From Chloroflexota bacterium (GTDB taxonomy: Bacteria; Chloroflexota; Anaerolineae; Aggregatilineales; Phototrophicaceae), in assembly GCA_003695675.1 (NCBI GenBank), contig RFIA01000289.1, positions 1 through 53,435 of the forward strand: a stretch of DNA of 53,435 bases, in the 5' to 3' direction. Under the pieces are notes generated by a model that did not search any database, had not been told where the DNA came from, and saw only the letters and a list, made by a program, of their open reading frames with translations. The translations under genes were made by a program, and so were the position numbers. The stretch's first letter is position 1. Each line of letters starts with the position of its first letter. This document shows positions 33,983-43,387 of this stretch, piece by piece.

Positions 33983-36900
33983 ATGGCTAGTCAGGTGCGA
34001 GTTTCATCTGATTTTGAAACTGAAATTAATCCGCTCAATCGGATATTGGCGCGGGCGTATACGCTGGACTGGTATACGCTTGCCATGTTCACGATTTTAG
34101 CGCTGGCGATCTTCACACGCTTTTTTGAACTCGGCGTGCGCGTCATGAGTCATGACGAGAGTTTGCATACGAAATTCTCGTTTGACTTATATCGCGACGG
34201 CAACTTCAGGCATACGCCGTTGATGCACGGGCCGATATTGTTCCACGCAACCGCCTTTTTCTTCTGGTTGTTCGGTGACAACGACTTCACCGCACGTCTC
34301 TACCCGGCTATCTTCGGTGTCGGCATGGTGATGTTCCCGTTCCTCATGCAGCGTTGGATAGGGCGCATCGGTGCGTTACTCGTGTCGATTATGCTGCTCA
34401 TCTCGCCACTGACGCTCTATTACAATCGATACATCCGGCACGATACCCCGGCGATATTCTTCAGCCTTGTGATGATTTATTCGATATTCATGTATCTCAA
34501 CGGGCCGGACGCGCAGCGAAGACGGGCGCATTGGTTGTACATTTTTGCCGCAGCGATGTTGGGCAATCTCGGTTCAAAAGAGACGGCTTTTATTTACATC
34601 GCCATCTTCGGCAGCTTCTTAACGTTGTATTGGGTCGTGCGTGTTGTGCAGCATTATACTCAATCGCCGGGCAAGACCATCTTTTACTTTAGCGCGGTTT
34701 CAATATTGGTGGGCGGGCTGGCGGCGCTTGCCATGTATGTTGTCTTGTCGATTGTGCCGTTCTCCGGTTTTCGAGTGGCGCTCAGCGAAGCTGGCTTCAA
34801 TGCGCTTGAAGTCCAATCATTTGTTCTGTGGACGTTGCTCATCATTATTTTCTTGGCGCTAGTTGTGCTCGGCAGCGCTTTTTATGCGTTTCGTAGGGCA
34901 GCGGCGCGTTTTCGTTGGTCAGACGTCGTGGTTATCTTCCTCGTGGCGGCGATTGTCGCCGTCGGCTTGATTGTTGTCGAGGAACGGTCTCGCTCAATTT
35001 CTGACCCCAACGAGACGGCGGCGCCGGCTGTGCCCGGCGAAGCGGTCGAACAAACTGGCATATCTTATGATACGCTCCCCCTCAGTCTGACGTGGGTGGC
35101 GGCTGCGCTTGTGATTGGCGCCGCCGTCGTGACTTACAATCGCGGATGGTGGCGGCACCTCAGGCCTTTCCCTGAATTCGATATTTTAATCTTGATGGGG
35201 GTGCTGATTTTGCCGTGGCTGGCACCATTTATTGTGGCCGCGACCGGCGCCCAACCGACCGATTACAGTTCAGGCAGTTTGCGATTGGCACGAGAAGCCA
35301 TTTCTCAAGGCCATCTGCCTGAGGCCATTGATTTTCTCGCCAATGCGATACAGACCGATGGCATCGCCCGGTCACTCATGGCTGTCGTCCCATTGTTCAT
35401 GATTTCTATCACGTTTGGTGTGTTGTGGAATTGGAAACGTTTTGCAATTTCGGCGGCCATTTTCTATGCGTTGTTTGCCTTCTTCTTCACGACGATGTTT
35501 ACCAATGGCGAAGGTGTGGCGAGTGGGTTAGTCGGCAGTCTCGGTTACTGGATAGAGCAGCAAGGTGTCCGACGTGGGAGTCAGCCGCAATATTATTATT
35601 TGCTCGTGATTATGCCGTTCTATGAATTTTTACCGGTTATCGGCAGTGCGTTGGCGATGATTAGTGGCTTCAGCATCTTCTGGAAATTCCGCCAAAAGCG
35701 GCTCGAAGCACTTGGCGAAACGAAACCCGTCACCATCGACGAGAGCGTTTCGGTTGAAGCAGATGCGGCTGAGGCATACCTTGATGTCATCGATGCGGTT
35801 GATGACGAACCGGATGAAGTGCCGACTGTTGAGCGGATTGTCGGCGAAGATGCGGTGCGTGATGGCGATGTTGTCATGCCGATGGTGCGCAGGCGTTGGG
35901 CGGGGGATTATCTCGACCGCGTGCCCTTCATGTTGTTTGTCGCGTGGTGGGCGATTCTGAATCTGATTGCTTACACGCTCGCCGGTGAGAAGATGCCATG
36001 GCTCGGCATTCACATGACGTTGCCGTTGATTATCATGAGCGGTTGGTATTTCGGGCGCGTGATTGAACGCATCGATTTTCGTCTATTCATGCAGCGCGGC
36101 TGGTTGTATTTATTGCTGTTGCCGTTGTTGTTCATCGCGATCTTTCGGGTGACTTCGCCGATATTCTTGCAACCCGGCATATTCGGCTTGCGGCAAGAAG
36201 ACCTCGCGAACACGGGGGGCTTTTTTGCGGCGGTGCTCATCACAGGTTTGATTCTCTTCGGCCTCTATCAGATTGTGCAACAAACCGGTTGGCGACACTT
36301 GCGCCACATGACGGCTGTCTCGGTGTTCGTCTTTCTCGCTTTCCTCACTTTTCGCTCAGCATGGATGGCGGCCTTCATCAATCCTGACCTCGCGACCGAA
36401 TATCTCGTTTATGCTCATGCGGCGCCGGCTATCAAGACCGTGCTCAACGAAATCGAGGAACTCAGCTTACGCACGACCGATGGGCTTGAATTGTCGTTCG
36501 CTTATGATAACGAGTCTTCGTGGCCGTATAGTTGGTATTTCCGCAATTTCACGAATGCGACTTTTGTCGGCGGCAATCCGACGATACAGAATTTGGATGG
36601 CAAGGTCGCTGTTGTCGTCGGCGAAGGCAATCGTTCGCGTGTTGAGCCGATCCTCGAAGACCGCTACTTTCACTTTGAACATATTCGTTTGTGGTGGCCC
36701 ATGCAAGACTACTTCGGCTTGACACCGCAACGCATCAATGACGCTTTGGCGCTTGATGCAGAAGGCGCACGCTTCCGCCGCGGGTTGTTCGACATCTGGT
36801 GGGCGCGGGATTACGATGCGTATGGGCAAGCTGTCGGGCGCAATTTCGACATCACTCAATGGCCTGTCTCCGACCGGATGCACTTTTATGTCCGCAAAGA

Positions 36901-38146
36901 TATTGCCGCACAAATTTGGTCGCTTGGTGTGGGCGATGGCACTGTCCTTGCCGAACAACCCGACGTGACAGAGGTCAGCGCTTGTGTCGCCAATTGGCAA
37001 CCATTGAGCGCGAATCTCGTTTTTGGCGCTCCGGGCACGGGTTCTGGATTTTTCAATCGCCCCCTTGATCTCGCCTTGTTGGACAATGGCAATATTCTCG
37101 TCGCCGAAGAATTCAACAACCGCCTCTCGCTGTTCGACAACAACGGCGTGTTTGTGTCGCATCTGTTGCCCGGTGTTCCCGATGAACTCAATCCGATATT
37201 TACCCGACCGAATGGCGTTGCTGTCGGGCCGGATGGCAATGTTTATGTCGCCGATACATGGAATTATCGCGTTCAAGTATTCTCGCCGGACGGCGAGTTC
37301 ATTACCGCATGGGGCGAGCCGGGACAATATGGCTTTGAGGCCGAACGCGAGCCGATCTACGGATTTTGGGGGCCGCGCGATGTTGTTGTTGATGACAGTG
37401 GGCGTGTCTTTGTTTCCGACACGGGGAACAAACGTGTTCGTGTCTATGATACGACTGGCGCCTTTCTTTACGATATAGCGTCCGGCGGCAGCAATCCCGG
37501 CGAGCTTAATGAACCTGCCGGTCTCGCCATTCATCCGGATGGGCGCTTATTTGTTGCCGACACATGGAATCGCCGCGTTTCAGTTTTTGATCTCGACGGT
37601 CAATTCCTCGAAACATTTCCGGTACGTGCGTGGTTCGACGAACAGGGTAACCGGCCATATTTAGCGATAGACCCGGCTCGTGATTTGCTCTATGTGACCG
37701 ACCCGGATGCAGCCCGTGTGTTGGTTTATAATACTGCCGGTGAGTGCATCGGGTCGTTCGGTGAACTCAATCGCGAAAATCCCGGCGCGACACAATTCAA
37801 TATCATCGGCGGTATTACCGTTGATGATGCCGGGCAAGTCTATGTGTCGGATGCCGGGTCGGGTCGAGTGTTGCGTTTTGACCCATTCCCAGCGCCGCAA
37901 CAATCGTTTGATGCGCCCGATGAACAATCGGATGCTGCCGTGGCTGACGATGCAGTTGATGAAGCCGACGCAGCGTCGGATGATGCTTCCAATGTGAGCC
38001 AGAGCGAGCCGGATGACGAGCAACAGCCTGATGCGGAATTGGCAAATCCCCCTGATGATGCGTCGCAATCGGATGATGCTGATGTGGCCGATGAAGGGAA
38101 TTCCGGTTTGAGTTGGCCGGGCAACGACGCTGCCCAAGATGACTGA
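33983..38146 (+). CDS. Agl23-like (TIGR03663) GT-C protein fused to a six-repeat NHL propeller
   Basis: 1387 residues; GAGG lies 7 nt before the ATG. The N-terminal domain is TIGR03663: after the first helix comes SHDESLHTKFSF (the invariant DE, near 53-54) and then TPLMHGPILFH (the invariant HGP, near 81-83), followed by about ten helices to residue 560. A cytosolic acidic loop, more helices (about 640-800) and a soluble stretch follow. Residues about 1015-1310 hold six NHL repeats of the form RPxGVAVxPDGxVYVADTWNxRVQVF, a complete beta-propeller. The last 75 residues are almost only Asp, Ala, Glu, Gln and Ser. It is probably a surface-exposed glycosyltransferase or flippase-associated protein; the NHL part should bind protein or carbohydrate. 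Confidence 0.88.
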   Translation: MASQVRVSSDFETEINPLNRILARAYTLDWYTLAMFTILALAIFTRFFELGVRVMSHDESLHTKFSFDLYRDGNFRHTPLMHGPILFHATAFFFWLFGDNDFTARLYPAIFGVGMVMFPFLMQRWIGRIGALLVSIMLLISPLTLYYNRYIRHDTPAIFFSLVMIYSIFMYLNGPDAQRRRAHWLYIFAAAMLGNLGSKETAFIYIAIFGSFLTLYWVVRVVQHYTQSPGKTIFYFSAVSILVGGLAALAMYVVLSIVPFSGFRVALSEAGFNALEVQSFVLWTLLIIIFLALVVLGSAFYAFRRAAARFRWSDVVVIFLVAAIVAVGLIVVEERSRSISDPNETAAPAVPGEAVEQTGISYDTLPLSLTWVAAALVIGAAVVTYNRGWWRHLRPFPEFDILILMGVLILPWLAPFIVAATGAQPTDYSSGSLRLAREAISQGHLPEAIDFLANAIQTDGIARSLMAVVPLFMISITFGVLWNWKRFAISAAIFYALFAFFFTTMFTNGEGVASGLVGSLGYWIEQQGVRRGSQPQYYYLLVIMPFYEFLPVIGSALAMISGFSIFWKFRQKRLEALGETKPVTIDESVSVEADAAEAYLDVIDAVDDEPDEVPTVERIVGEDAVRDGDVVMPMVRRRWAGDYLDRVPFMLFVAWWAILNLIAYTLAGEKMPWLGIHMTLPLIIMSGWYFGRVIERIDFRLFMQRGWLYLLLLPLLFIAIFRVTSPIFLQPGIFGLRQEDLANTGGFFAAVLITGLILFGLYQIVQQTGWRHLRHMTAVSVFVFLAFLTFRSAWMAAFINPDLATEYLVYAHAAPAIKTVLNEIEELSLRTTDGLELSFAYDNESSWPYSWYFRNFTNATFVGGNPTIQNLDGKVAVVVGEGNRSRVEPILEDRYFHFEHIRLWWPMQDYFGLTPQRINDALALDAEGARFRRGLFDIWWARDYDAYGQAVGRNFDITQWPVSDRMHFYVRKDIAAQIWSLGVGDGTVLAEQPDVTEVSACVANWQPLSANLVFGAPGTGSGFFNRPLDLALLDNGNILVAEEFNNRLSLFDNNGVFVSHLLPGVPDELNPIFTRPNGVAVGPDGNVYVADTWNYRVQVFSPDGEFITAWGEPGQYGFEAEREPIYGFWGPRDVVVDDSGRVFVSDTGNKRVRVYDTTGAFLYDIASGGSNPGELNEPAGLAIHPDGRLFVADTWNRRVSVFDLDGQFLETFPVRAWFDEQGNRPYLAIDPARDLLYVTDPDAARVLVYNTAGECIGSFGELNRENPGATQFNIIGGITVDDAGQVYVSDAGSGRVLRFDPFPAPQQSFDAPDEQSDAAVADDAVDEADAASDDASNVSQSEPDDEQQPDAELANPPDDASQSDDADVADEGNSGLSWPGNDAAQDD

Positions 38147-38173
38147 GCGACATCATTAGAATGAATATCAGAC

Positions 38174-38203
38174 TTGTCAGGTTTCAATCAAATATGGTAC
38201 ACT
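38174..38203 (+). promoter_or_regulatory. Sigma-70-type promoter of the nusA operon
   Basis: -35 TTGTCA (38174-38179), 18-nt spacer and extended -10 TGGTACACT (38195-38203). Transcription should begin near 38210, leaving a leader of about 140 nt before the nusA ATG. Confidence 0.65.
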
Positions 38204-38214
38204 TTGAACGGCGC

Positions 38215-38237
38215 AAAAGTGGGCAACCCCCACTTTT
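38215..38237 (+). terminator. Hairpin at the 5' end of the nusA leader, terminator- or attenuator-like
   Basis: AAAAGTGGG and CCCACTTTT form a 9-bp stem with a 5-nt loop. The stem ends in TTTT but no U tract continues beyond. It could end read-through from the upstream Agl23-like gene, or attenuate nusA transcription since it is just inside the predicted leader. Confidence 0.5.
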
Positions 38238-38350
38238 CGTCGTATTATGGCGGATTTAAGGGGTTGATTCATAACCTTTGCGGTCTCGTCGTTCTTGAGA
38301 AGCCCCTCACCCATAACTGCAAAATTGAATCGGAGTTGAAAGCTAAACTA

Positions 38351-40348
38351 ATGAGAAGCGAGTTTGAAGTCGCCTTCAATGAGATCACTGAATCGCGTGC
38401 ATTGCCGCGCGATGTGGTGCTCGAAGCCTTGAAGACAGCGTTGGTTTCCGCCTATCGTCGCGACTCGAATGCGAGTGCCGCGCAGCGTGTCGAAGCGGTT
38501 TTAGACCCGGATACCGGGCGCCCGCGCATTTATGTTGAAAAAGAAGTCGTCGAAGAGGTCGAGAATCCGAATACAGAAGTTGCGCTCGAAAAGGCGCGTT
38601 TCTATCATCCTGAAGCCCAACTCGGCGAAACCGTCATGGTGCAGGTTGAAGGTTCGACGAAAAATTTTGGGCGGATTGCCGCGCAAACCGCTAAACAGGT
38701 GATTTTGCAAAAAATTCGCGAGGCTGAGCGTAATTCGCTTTATGATGAGTATGTCGAGCGCGAAGGCGATTTGATTACCGGGACGGTGCAGAGTGTCAAC
38801 TCGCACATGGTGACGCTCAGTCTTGGACGTGCGGAGGCGATTATGCCGCGTGCGCAGCAGATTCCCGGCGAGCGTTATCGCCCACACGAGAAACTGCGCA
38901 CCTATGTTCTTGAAGTTAAGCGGAGCAATCGCGGCCCACAAATTGTTGTCAGCCGTGCGCATCGGAATATGCTGCGTCGTCTGCTGGAATACGAAGTGCC
39001 CGAAATCTTCAACGGTCAGGTCGAGATTAAGAGCATCGCGCGTGAGGCGGGGTATCGCTCGAAAGTGGCGGTCGCCGCGTTGCAAGAAGGCATCGACCCG
39101 GTTGGCGCGTGTGTCGGGATGCGCGGGATGCGTATTCAGAATATTGTCAAAGAATTGCACGAAGAAAAAATCGATGTCATTGAGTGGAATCCTGACCACG
39201 AGGTGTTCATCGCGAAGGCGCTTAGCCCGGCGCGGGTGAGTGGGGTCTTTCTCGACGAAGACCTCGACGGCAACCGCACGGCTGTTGTCGTCGTGCCGGA
39301 TGACCAATTGTCCCTTGCGATTGGTCGCGAGGGGCAAAATGCACGGCTGGCTGCAAAATTGACCGGCTGGCGTATTGACATCAAGAGTGTCAGCGAGGTT
39401 GCTGCCGAGGCGATTGAAAATCTCGACTCGCCGATTTTGGCCGACCTGCAAACATCGCACGCCGACATCATTGAAGAAGTCGGCCTGATCCTCCAAAAGA
39501 AAGCGGCAGAACTCACCGTGATGCCAGAAGAGTACACGACATTGGGGCGCTTCGCTGCTTTGGTTGAAGCACGCTATCAGGCCGCCCGCACTGCCGAACG
39601 GGAAGCCCGGCTTGGCGAGATTAACGCTGTCAAAGCGACGTTGCCCGAAGGCGTTTTCGCTTTGCCGGTTGATGCTCGTGTGGCTGAATTTTCGGAACAG
39701 GCGATGGAGGCGTTGCAATCTTTCGAGAACTTCGGCGAGATTTTGTGGCGTTACTTGCTTGACGAAGAGGCCTTGAAAAAGCGGCTTGGTGATTTCCCGG
39801 AGGAGGAGTATTGGCGTCTGACGGCATTGCTGGACAGGCTCATCATCCCCGAAGAACTTGAAGCGCTTGTCGCGACATTATCCGATGATGTTGCCGAAGC
39901 GGAAGGCGAAAATGCTGACGAAGCCGTCGCTGTGGACGTTGCGCAAGGGGAGATGGTTGCAGAAGGCGAAGAACAAGCACAGGTGATGCCCGAAGCAACT
40001 GCCGAGATTGCGGAAGAAACGATTGGCGAACAGGCTGAGTTGCCGGATGCTTTTGGTGATGAATCGACGCCGATGAGTGCCGAATCAGAAACCGATGCGG
40101 TTATCGAGCAACCTGAAGAAGAGATTCCACAGCGTGTGGGTAAGCGGCGTGGCAAATCTGCCCGCGATATTCTTGTCGAAGAATTTGATGATGTCGATGA
40201 GATGCCTACTACCAAGAAGGGTAAGAAGAAGAAAAAGAAGAAAAAATCGCGTCAATTATTGTTCGACGAGGATACCGGCGAACTTGTGACCCGGTATCGC
40301 CGTAAAAGCAATCGTGCCCGTGACAATTGGGATGAATATTACGAATAG
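38351..40348 (+). CDS. nusA: Transcription termination/antitermination protein NusA with long charged tail
   Basis: 665 residues from the ATG at 38351 (an upstream in-frame extension would run through the promoter). Order: N-terminal RNA-polymerase-binding domain (1-125), S1 domain (about 135-200, [21 protein letters not shown]), KH1 (about 225-280, with [10 protein letters not shown] and [15 protein letters not shown]) and KH2 (about 295-345, [21 protein letters not shown]). These bind RNA and polymerase to control pausing, termination and antitermination. After about 350 a 315-residue extension follows that is unusual for NusA: a helical part, an Ala/Glu-rich acidic part and a lysine-rich run ([11 protein letters not shown]) before the end. 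rimP, the common upstream partner, is absent. Confidence 0.95.
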   Translation: MRSEFEVAFNEITESRALPRDVVLEALKTALVSAYRRDSNASAAQRVEAVLDPDTGRPRIYVEKEVVEEVENPNTEVALEKARFYHPEAQLGETVMVQVEGSTKNFGRIAAQTAKQVILQKIREAERNSLYDEYVEREGDLITGTVQSVNSHMVTLSLGRAEAIMPRAQQIPGERYRPHEKLRTYVLEVKRSNRGPQIVVSRAHRNMLRRLLEYEVPEIFNGQVEIKSIAREAGYRSKVAVAALQEGIDPVGACVGMRGMRIQNIVKELHEEKIDVIEWNPDHEVFIAKALSPARVSGVFLDEDLDGNRTAVVVVPDDQLSLAIGREGQNARLAAKLTGWRIDIKSVSEVAAEAIENLDSPILADLQTSHADIIEEVGLILQKKAAELTVMPEEYTTLGRFAALVEARYQAARTAEREARLGEINAVKATLPEGVFALPVDARVAEFSEQAMEALQSFENFGEILWRYLLDEEALKKRLGDFPEEEYWRLTALLDRLIIPEELEALVATLSDDVAEAEGENADEAVAVDVAQGEMVAEGEEQAQVMPEATAEIAEETIGEQAELPDAFGDESTPMSAESETDAVIEQPEEEIPQRVGKRRGKSARDILVEEFDDVDEMPTTKKGKKKKKKKKSRQLLFDEDTGELVTRYRRKSNRARDNWDEYYE

Positions 40349-40364
40349 TTGTCCGTGAGTGTGG

Positions 40365-40676
40365 ATGATGAGCGATAACCGTCGAAATCAGGATGATTCC
40401 TCGCAGCAAGAGGATAAGATTGAAATGGCGAATGTTATTGACGAAGCCGATCTTGAAAATCTACGCGAAACGCAACGCGAGCGTCGCAATGACAAAAAGA
40501 AACTCAAAAAGAAAGGGCGCTCATCCCATCATGACGACGACGATGATGACAGCCGTCTGGAACGTCTCATGAAGAGTAACAGCAAGAAGGGTAAGAAAAA
40601 GAAACGGCATATTCACCCCAAAGGCAAATTTCGTCCTGAAGATTTTGATGATTGGGACGAATGGGACGAGGGTTGA
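40365..40676 (+). CDS. Small highly charged protein between nusA and ylxR
   Basis: 103 residues; ATG codons at 40365 and 40368 are both possible, with no strong ribosome site. The protein is low-complexity: an acidic front part, KKLKKKGRSSHHDDDDDD in the middle and KKGKKKKRHIHPKGKF then DDWDEWDEG at the end. The Lys-run followed by Trp-Asp-Glu resembles the end of the NusA protein just upstream, so it may be a detached relative of that tail. It abuts the ylxR start (stop and start codons adjacent), and its position between two ancient operon genes suggests translation from that message. No family is recognised. Confidence 0.65.
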   Translation: MMSDNRRNQDDSSQQEDKIEMANVIDEADLENLRETQRERRNDKKKLKKKGRSSHHDDDDDDSRLERLMKSNSKKGKKKKRHIHPKGKFRPEDFDDWDEWDEG

Positions 40677-40967
40677 GTGGGCATCATGGGTAGTAAGCAA
40701 GCTGCGCGACAAAAGCATGTGCCGATGCGTACCTGTGTGGTTTGTCGCGAGAAGAAAGCAAAGCGCGATCTCATTCGTATTGTTCGTACAGATGAGGGGA
40801 TCGTTGTCGACTCGTCTGGCAAACTCGCCGGGCGTGGTGCTTATTTATGTGGCCGGAAAAGTTGCTGGGAACGTGCGGTGAAAACGAATGTTTTGAACAA
40901 AGCGCTGCAAACAGCATTGACCGACGAAGACCGCTTGCGCCTTGAGAAGGCACAACCGTCATCATGA
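40677..40967 (+). CDS. ylxR: YlxR family (DUF448) RNA-binding protein
   Basis: 96 residues from a GTG with GAGGG 4 nt upstream, directly after the preceding stop; an ATG at 40686 is an alternative. The family motif is clear: PMRTCVVCREKKAKRDLIRI (about 16-35), then EGIVVDSSGKLAGRGAYLCG with the GRGAYLC core, and a cysteine-containing end. DUF448 proteins are found beside nusA and infB in many bacteria and bind RNA and possibly nucleoid. The usual L7Ae-like ylxQ gene between ylxR and infB is absent here. Confidence 0.93.
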   Translation: MGIMGSKQAARQKHVPMRTCVVCREKKAKRDLIRIVRTDEGIVVDSSGKLAGRGAYLCGRKSCWERAVKTNVLNKALQTALTDEDRLRLEKAQPSS

Positions 40968-41070
40968 TGGTTTACAAGTTTTATCAAATTTGGGTGGTGA
41001 GGCACTGATGTAGACTTTTGGCAGCCTGCGTCTGTCTTGCCGCCTAGTCTAGCAGAATTGGGAGGTGGCT

Positions 41071-42870
41071 ATGACACAAGACAAACAGGCTGTACTGGTA
41101 CCTGATTATTTGACCGTTCGCGAATTGGCTGAATTGATTGAGGCCAGCCCGATTGATGTGATGAAACAGCTCATCAATAATGGGATTATGGCGGCCATTA
41201 ATCAACAAATTGATTTTGAAACGGCGGCAATTGTCATCGAAGAAATGGGTTTCGAGGCGTTGTCCGCGAGTGTTGTCGCAGCAGAAGCCGAGCGTGAGAA
41301 AGCTGCCGAAGCACAAACTTGGCGGCGTTTGTATGACGCCGAAGACGAAGCAAATCTTGTTGAACGTCCCCCGATTGTGACCATTCTCGGCCATGTCGAT
41401 CATGGAAAGACCACATTGCTCGATGCCATCCGGTCATCACAAATTGCCGAAGGCGAAGCCGGTGGTATCACCCAGCATATCGGCGCCTATCGCGTTCGGC
41501 ATGACGGACGCTATATCACATTTCTCGATACGCCCGGTCATGAAGCATTTACAGCGATGCGTGCGCGCGGTGCCCAAGGTGCAGACATTGCCGTGCTTGT
41601 GGTCGCCGTGGACGATGGCGTTATGCCGACGACACGCGAAGCGATAGACCATGCACGCGCGGCCAATGTGCCGATTGTCGTCGCGCTCACAAAAGTTGAT
41701 AAGCGCAATGCCAACCCGGAGAGAGCCAAACAACAACTCGCTGAGCTGGGTCTCGTACCGGACGAATGGGATGGCAATACTTTGATGGTGCCTGTCGCTG
41801 CGCTTGAAGGCCAAGGTTTGGAAGATTTGCTCGAAGCAATTTTGCTCGTCGCCGACGACAATAAGATTGTCGCCAATCCGAAAGCGAATCCTGCTGGGAT
41901 TGTCATCGAGGCGGAGGTTGACCCGTCGCGTGGGACGATTGCGACGCTGTTGGTGCTCAACGGTACCCTTAGAACTGGCGACATCGTTGTTGCCGGGGAG
42001 ACGTATGGGCGCATCAAGGCGATGTTTGATGAGTATGGGAAGCGCGTCAAAGAGGCCGAGCCGTCGACGCCCGTCGCTGTGTTGGGGTTGAATGATATGC
42101 CTTCGCCCGGCGACCATTTCGAGAAAGTCGCCAAAGAGCGACAGGCGCGGCAACTTGCAGAGGAGCGGCGACGCGAATCTCAAGATCGAAGTGTTTCGTC
42201 GCGTCCGGGCTTGACACTTGAAGACATCTTCGCTCAATACGAAGCAGGTACTGCTAAGGAGTTGACGCTCATCGTCAAGTCCGATGTGCAGGGGACGCTG
42301 CAACCGGTCATCGATATTCTTCAGGAACTTGATGCGAACAATCAAGATGGCATCGGTATCAACATCCTCTCAGCCGGTGTTGGGGACATCAACGAGAGCG
42401 ATGTCATGCTTGCGAGCGCGTCGAATGCGATTATCGTCGGCTTTAATGTCGATGTCGACAGCGCGGCCCGCCGTGTCGCCGATTCGCAAGGGGTCGATAT
42501 TCGCTTGTATAAGGTCATCTACAAATTGCAAGAAGACATCGAACTCGCGTTGCATGGTTTGCTCGACCCGGTTTATGAGAAGAAGGTTATTGGCCGCGCA
42601 GAAGTGCGGCAGACATTCAAGATTCCGCGTATTGGGACGATTGCCGGAAGCTATATCCGCGATGGTGAAGCCCGGCGTAATGCTCGCGCCCGGCTCATCC
42701 GCGATGGCGAGGTGATTGTTGAAGATGTCGCAGTTTCTTCGCTCAAACGCTTTGAGGAAGATGTTCGCGAGGTTCGCAGTGGCTTTGAGTGCGGTATCGG
42801 CCTGCAAAATGTTCGGGACATTAAAGAAGGCGATGTGATCGAATTTTTCGTCTCCGAGCGTGTGACGTAG
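41071..42870 (+). CDS. infB: Translation initiation factor IF-2, short form
   Basis: 599 residues from the ATG at 41071, which has GGGAGGT 4 nt upstream. IF-2 is a GTPase that brings initiator tRNA to the 30S subunit and joins the subunits. G1 is GHVDHGKTT (107-115), G3 is DTPGHE, and G4 reads TKVD instead of NKxD, a known variant. Domain IV binding initiator tRNA is at the C-terminus (SGFECGIGLQN..., ending FFVSERVT). The N-terminal part is only about 95 residues and holds a single IF2_N-like helical domain (YLTVRELAELIEASPIDVMK), whereas many bacteria carry several hundred residues here. So it is a near-minimal IF-2. Confidence 0.96.
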   Translation: MTQDKQAVLVPDYLTVRELAELIEASPIDVMKQLINNGIMAAINQQIDFETAAIVIEEMGFEALSASVVAAEAEREKAAEAQTWRRLYDAEDEANLVERPPIVTILGHVDHGKTTLLDAIRSSQIAEGEAGGITQHIGAYRVRHDGRYITFLDTPGHEAFTAMRARGAQGADIAVLVVAVDDGVMPTTREAIDHARAANVPIVVALTKVDKRNANPERAKQQLAELGLVPDEWDGNTLMVPVAALEGQGLEDLLEAILLVADDNKIVANPKANPAGIVIEAEVDPSRGTIATLLVLNGTLRTGDIVVAGETYGRIKAMFDEYGKRVKEAEPSTPVAVLGLNDMPSPGDHFEKVAKERQARQLAEERRRESQDRSVSSRPGLTLEDIFAQYEAGTAKELTLIVKSDVQGTLQPVIDILQELDANNQDGIGINILSAGVGDINESDVMLASASNAIIVGFNVDVDSAARRVADSQGVDIRLYKVIYKLQEDIELALHGLLDPVYEKKVIGRAEVRQTFKIPRIGTIAGSYIRDGEARRNARARLIRDGEVIVEDVAVSSLKRFEEDVREVRSGFECGIGLQNVRDIKEGDVIEFFVSERVT

Positions 42871-42901
42871 TATTCTGCCTTGCACGACAAGTATTTTGCT
42901 C

Positions 42902-42932
42902 AATCCGGTAATGTATGCTATTGCCGGATTTT
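42902..42932 (+). terminator. Intrinsic terminator after infB
   Basis: AATCCGGTAAT and ATTGCCGGATT form an 11-bp stem with one G-U pair and a 7-nt loop, followed by TTTTGTCT. It lies 31 bp past the infB stop and 42 bp before rbfA, so rbfA may be expressed partly by read-through. Confidence 0.75.
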
Positions 42933-42973
42933 GTCTCGTATTCGCGTTGTAATTTTGTGCAAGGGAGGGTGCA

Positions 42974-43387
42974 GTGTCTTTCAAACAAGATCGTTTGACC
43001 GAGCAGATTCGGGTCATTTTGAGCGAAGTGTTGTTGCGCGATGTGGCTGACCCACGACTGAAAAATGTGACCGTGACTGAAGTGAAGCTCACATCCGAAT
43101 TTGAATTTGTGGATGTTTATGTCAATGCGTTGGGTGACGAAAGTCGTCATGATGAAGTGCTAAAGGGGCTGGAACGTGCCAGAGGGTTCTTGCGGCGCGA
43201 GCTTGGCAAACGGGTTCGTATGCGTTCTACGCCCGATTTGCATTTTCATTGGGACTTTACGCTTGAGCGTGGCGAACGCATCAACGCGCTGATTGAAGGC
43301 CTTGATATTCCACCGGCTGAGGATGTGGAAGAAACCGATTTCGATGATGAATACAACTTCGACAACGAACATGATGGATTGGACTGA
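42974..43387 (+). CDS. rbfA: 30S ribosome-binding factor RbfA
   Basis: 137 residues from a GTG with a strong GGGAGGG site 4 nt upstream. The KH-like fold is recognised by QDRLTEQIRVILSEVLLRDV at the start, the central DPRLKNVTVTEVKLTSEFEFVDVYV, and the segment LERARGFLRRELGKRVRMRSTPDLHF. RbfA binds late 30S precursors near helix 1 of 16S rRNA and is needed for maturation, especially at low temperature. The C-terminus adds an acidic tail of about 25 residues (VEETDFDDEYNFDNEH). It overlaps nrnA by 17 bp. Confidence 0.94.
   Translation: MSFKQDRLTEQIRVILSEVLLRDVADPRLKNVTVTEVKLTSEFEFVDVYVNALGDESRHDEVLKGLERARGFLRRELGKRVRMRSTPDLHFHWDFTLERGERINALIEGLDIPPAEDVEETDFDDEYNFDNEHDGLD

Noticed and set aside
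36467-37534. 355-codon minus-strand frame inside the Agl23-NHL gene
   Set aside because: Antisense to clear NHL repeats; typical open antisense frame of a GC-biased gene.
38174-38350. Upstream extension of nusA by 59 codons
   Set aside because: It would include the promoter and leader hairpin; NusA homologues start at the MRSEFEVAF-like segment.
38501-39718. 405-codon minus-strand frame inside nusA
   Set aside because: Antisense shadow of the S1/KH domains.
40217-40250. A-rich lysine run in nusA as a programmed frameshift site
   Set aside because: The frame continues sensibly to the stop codon, and no alternative frame product is plausible.
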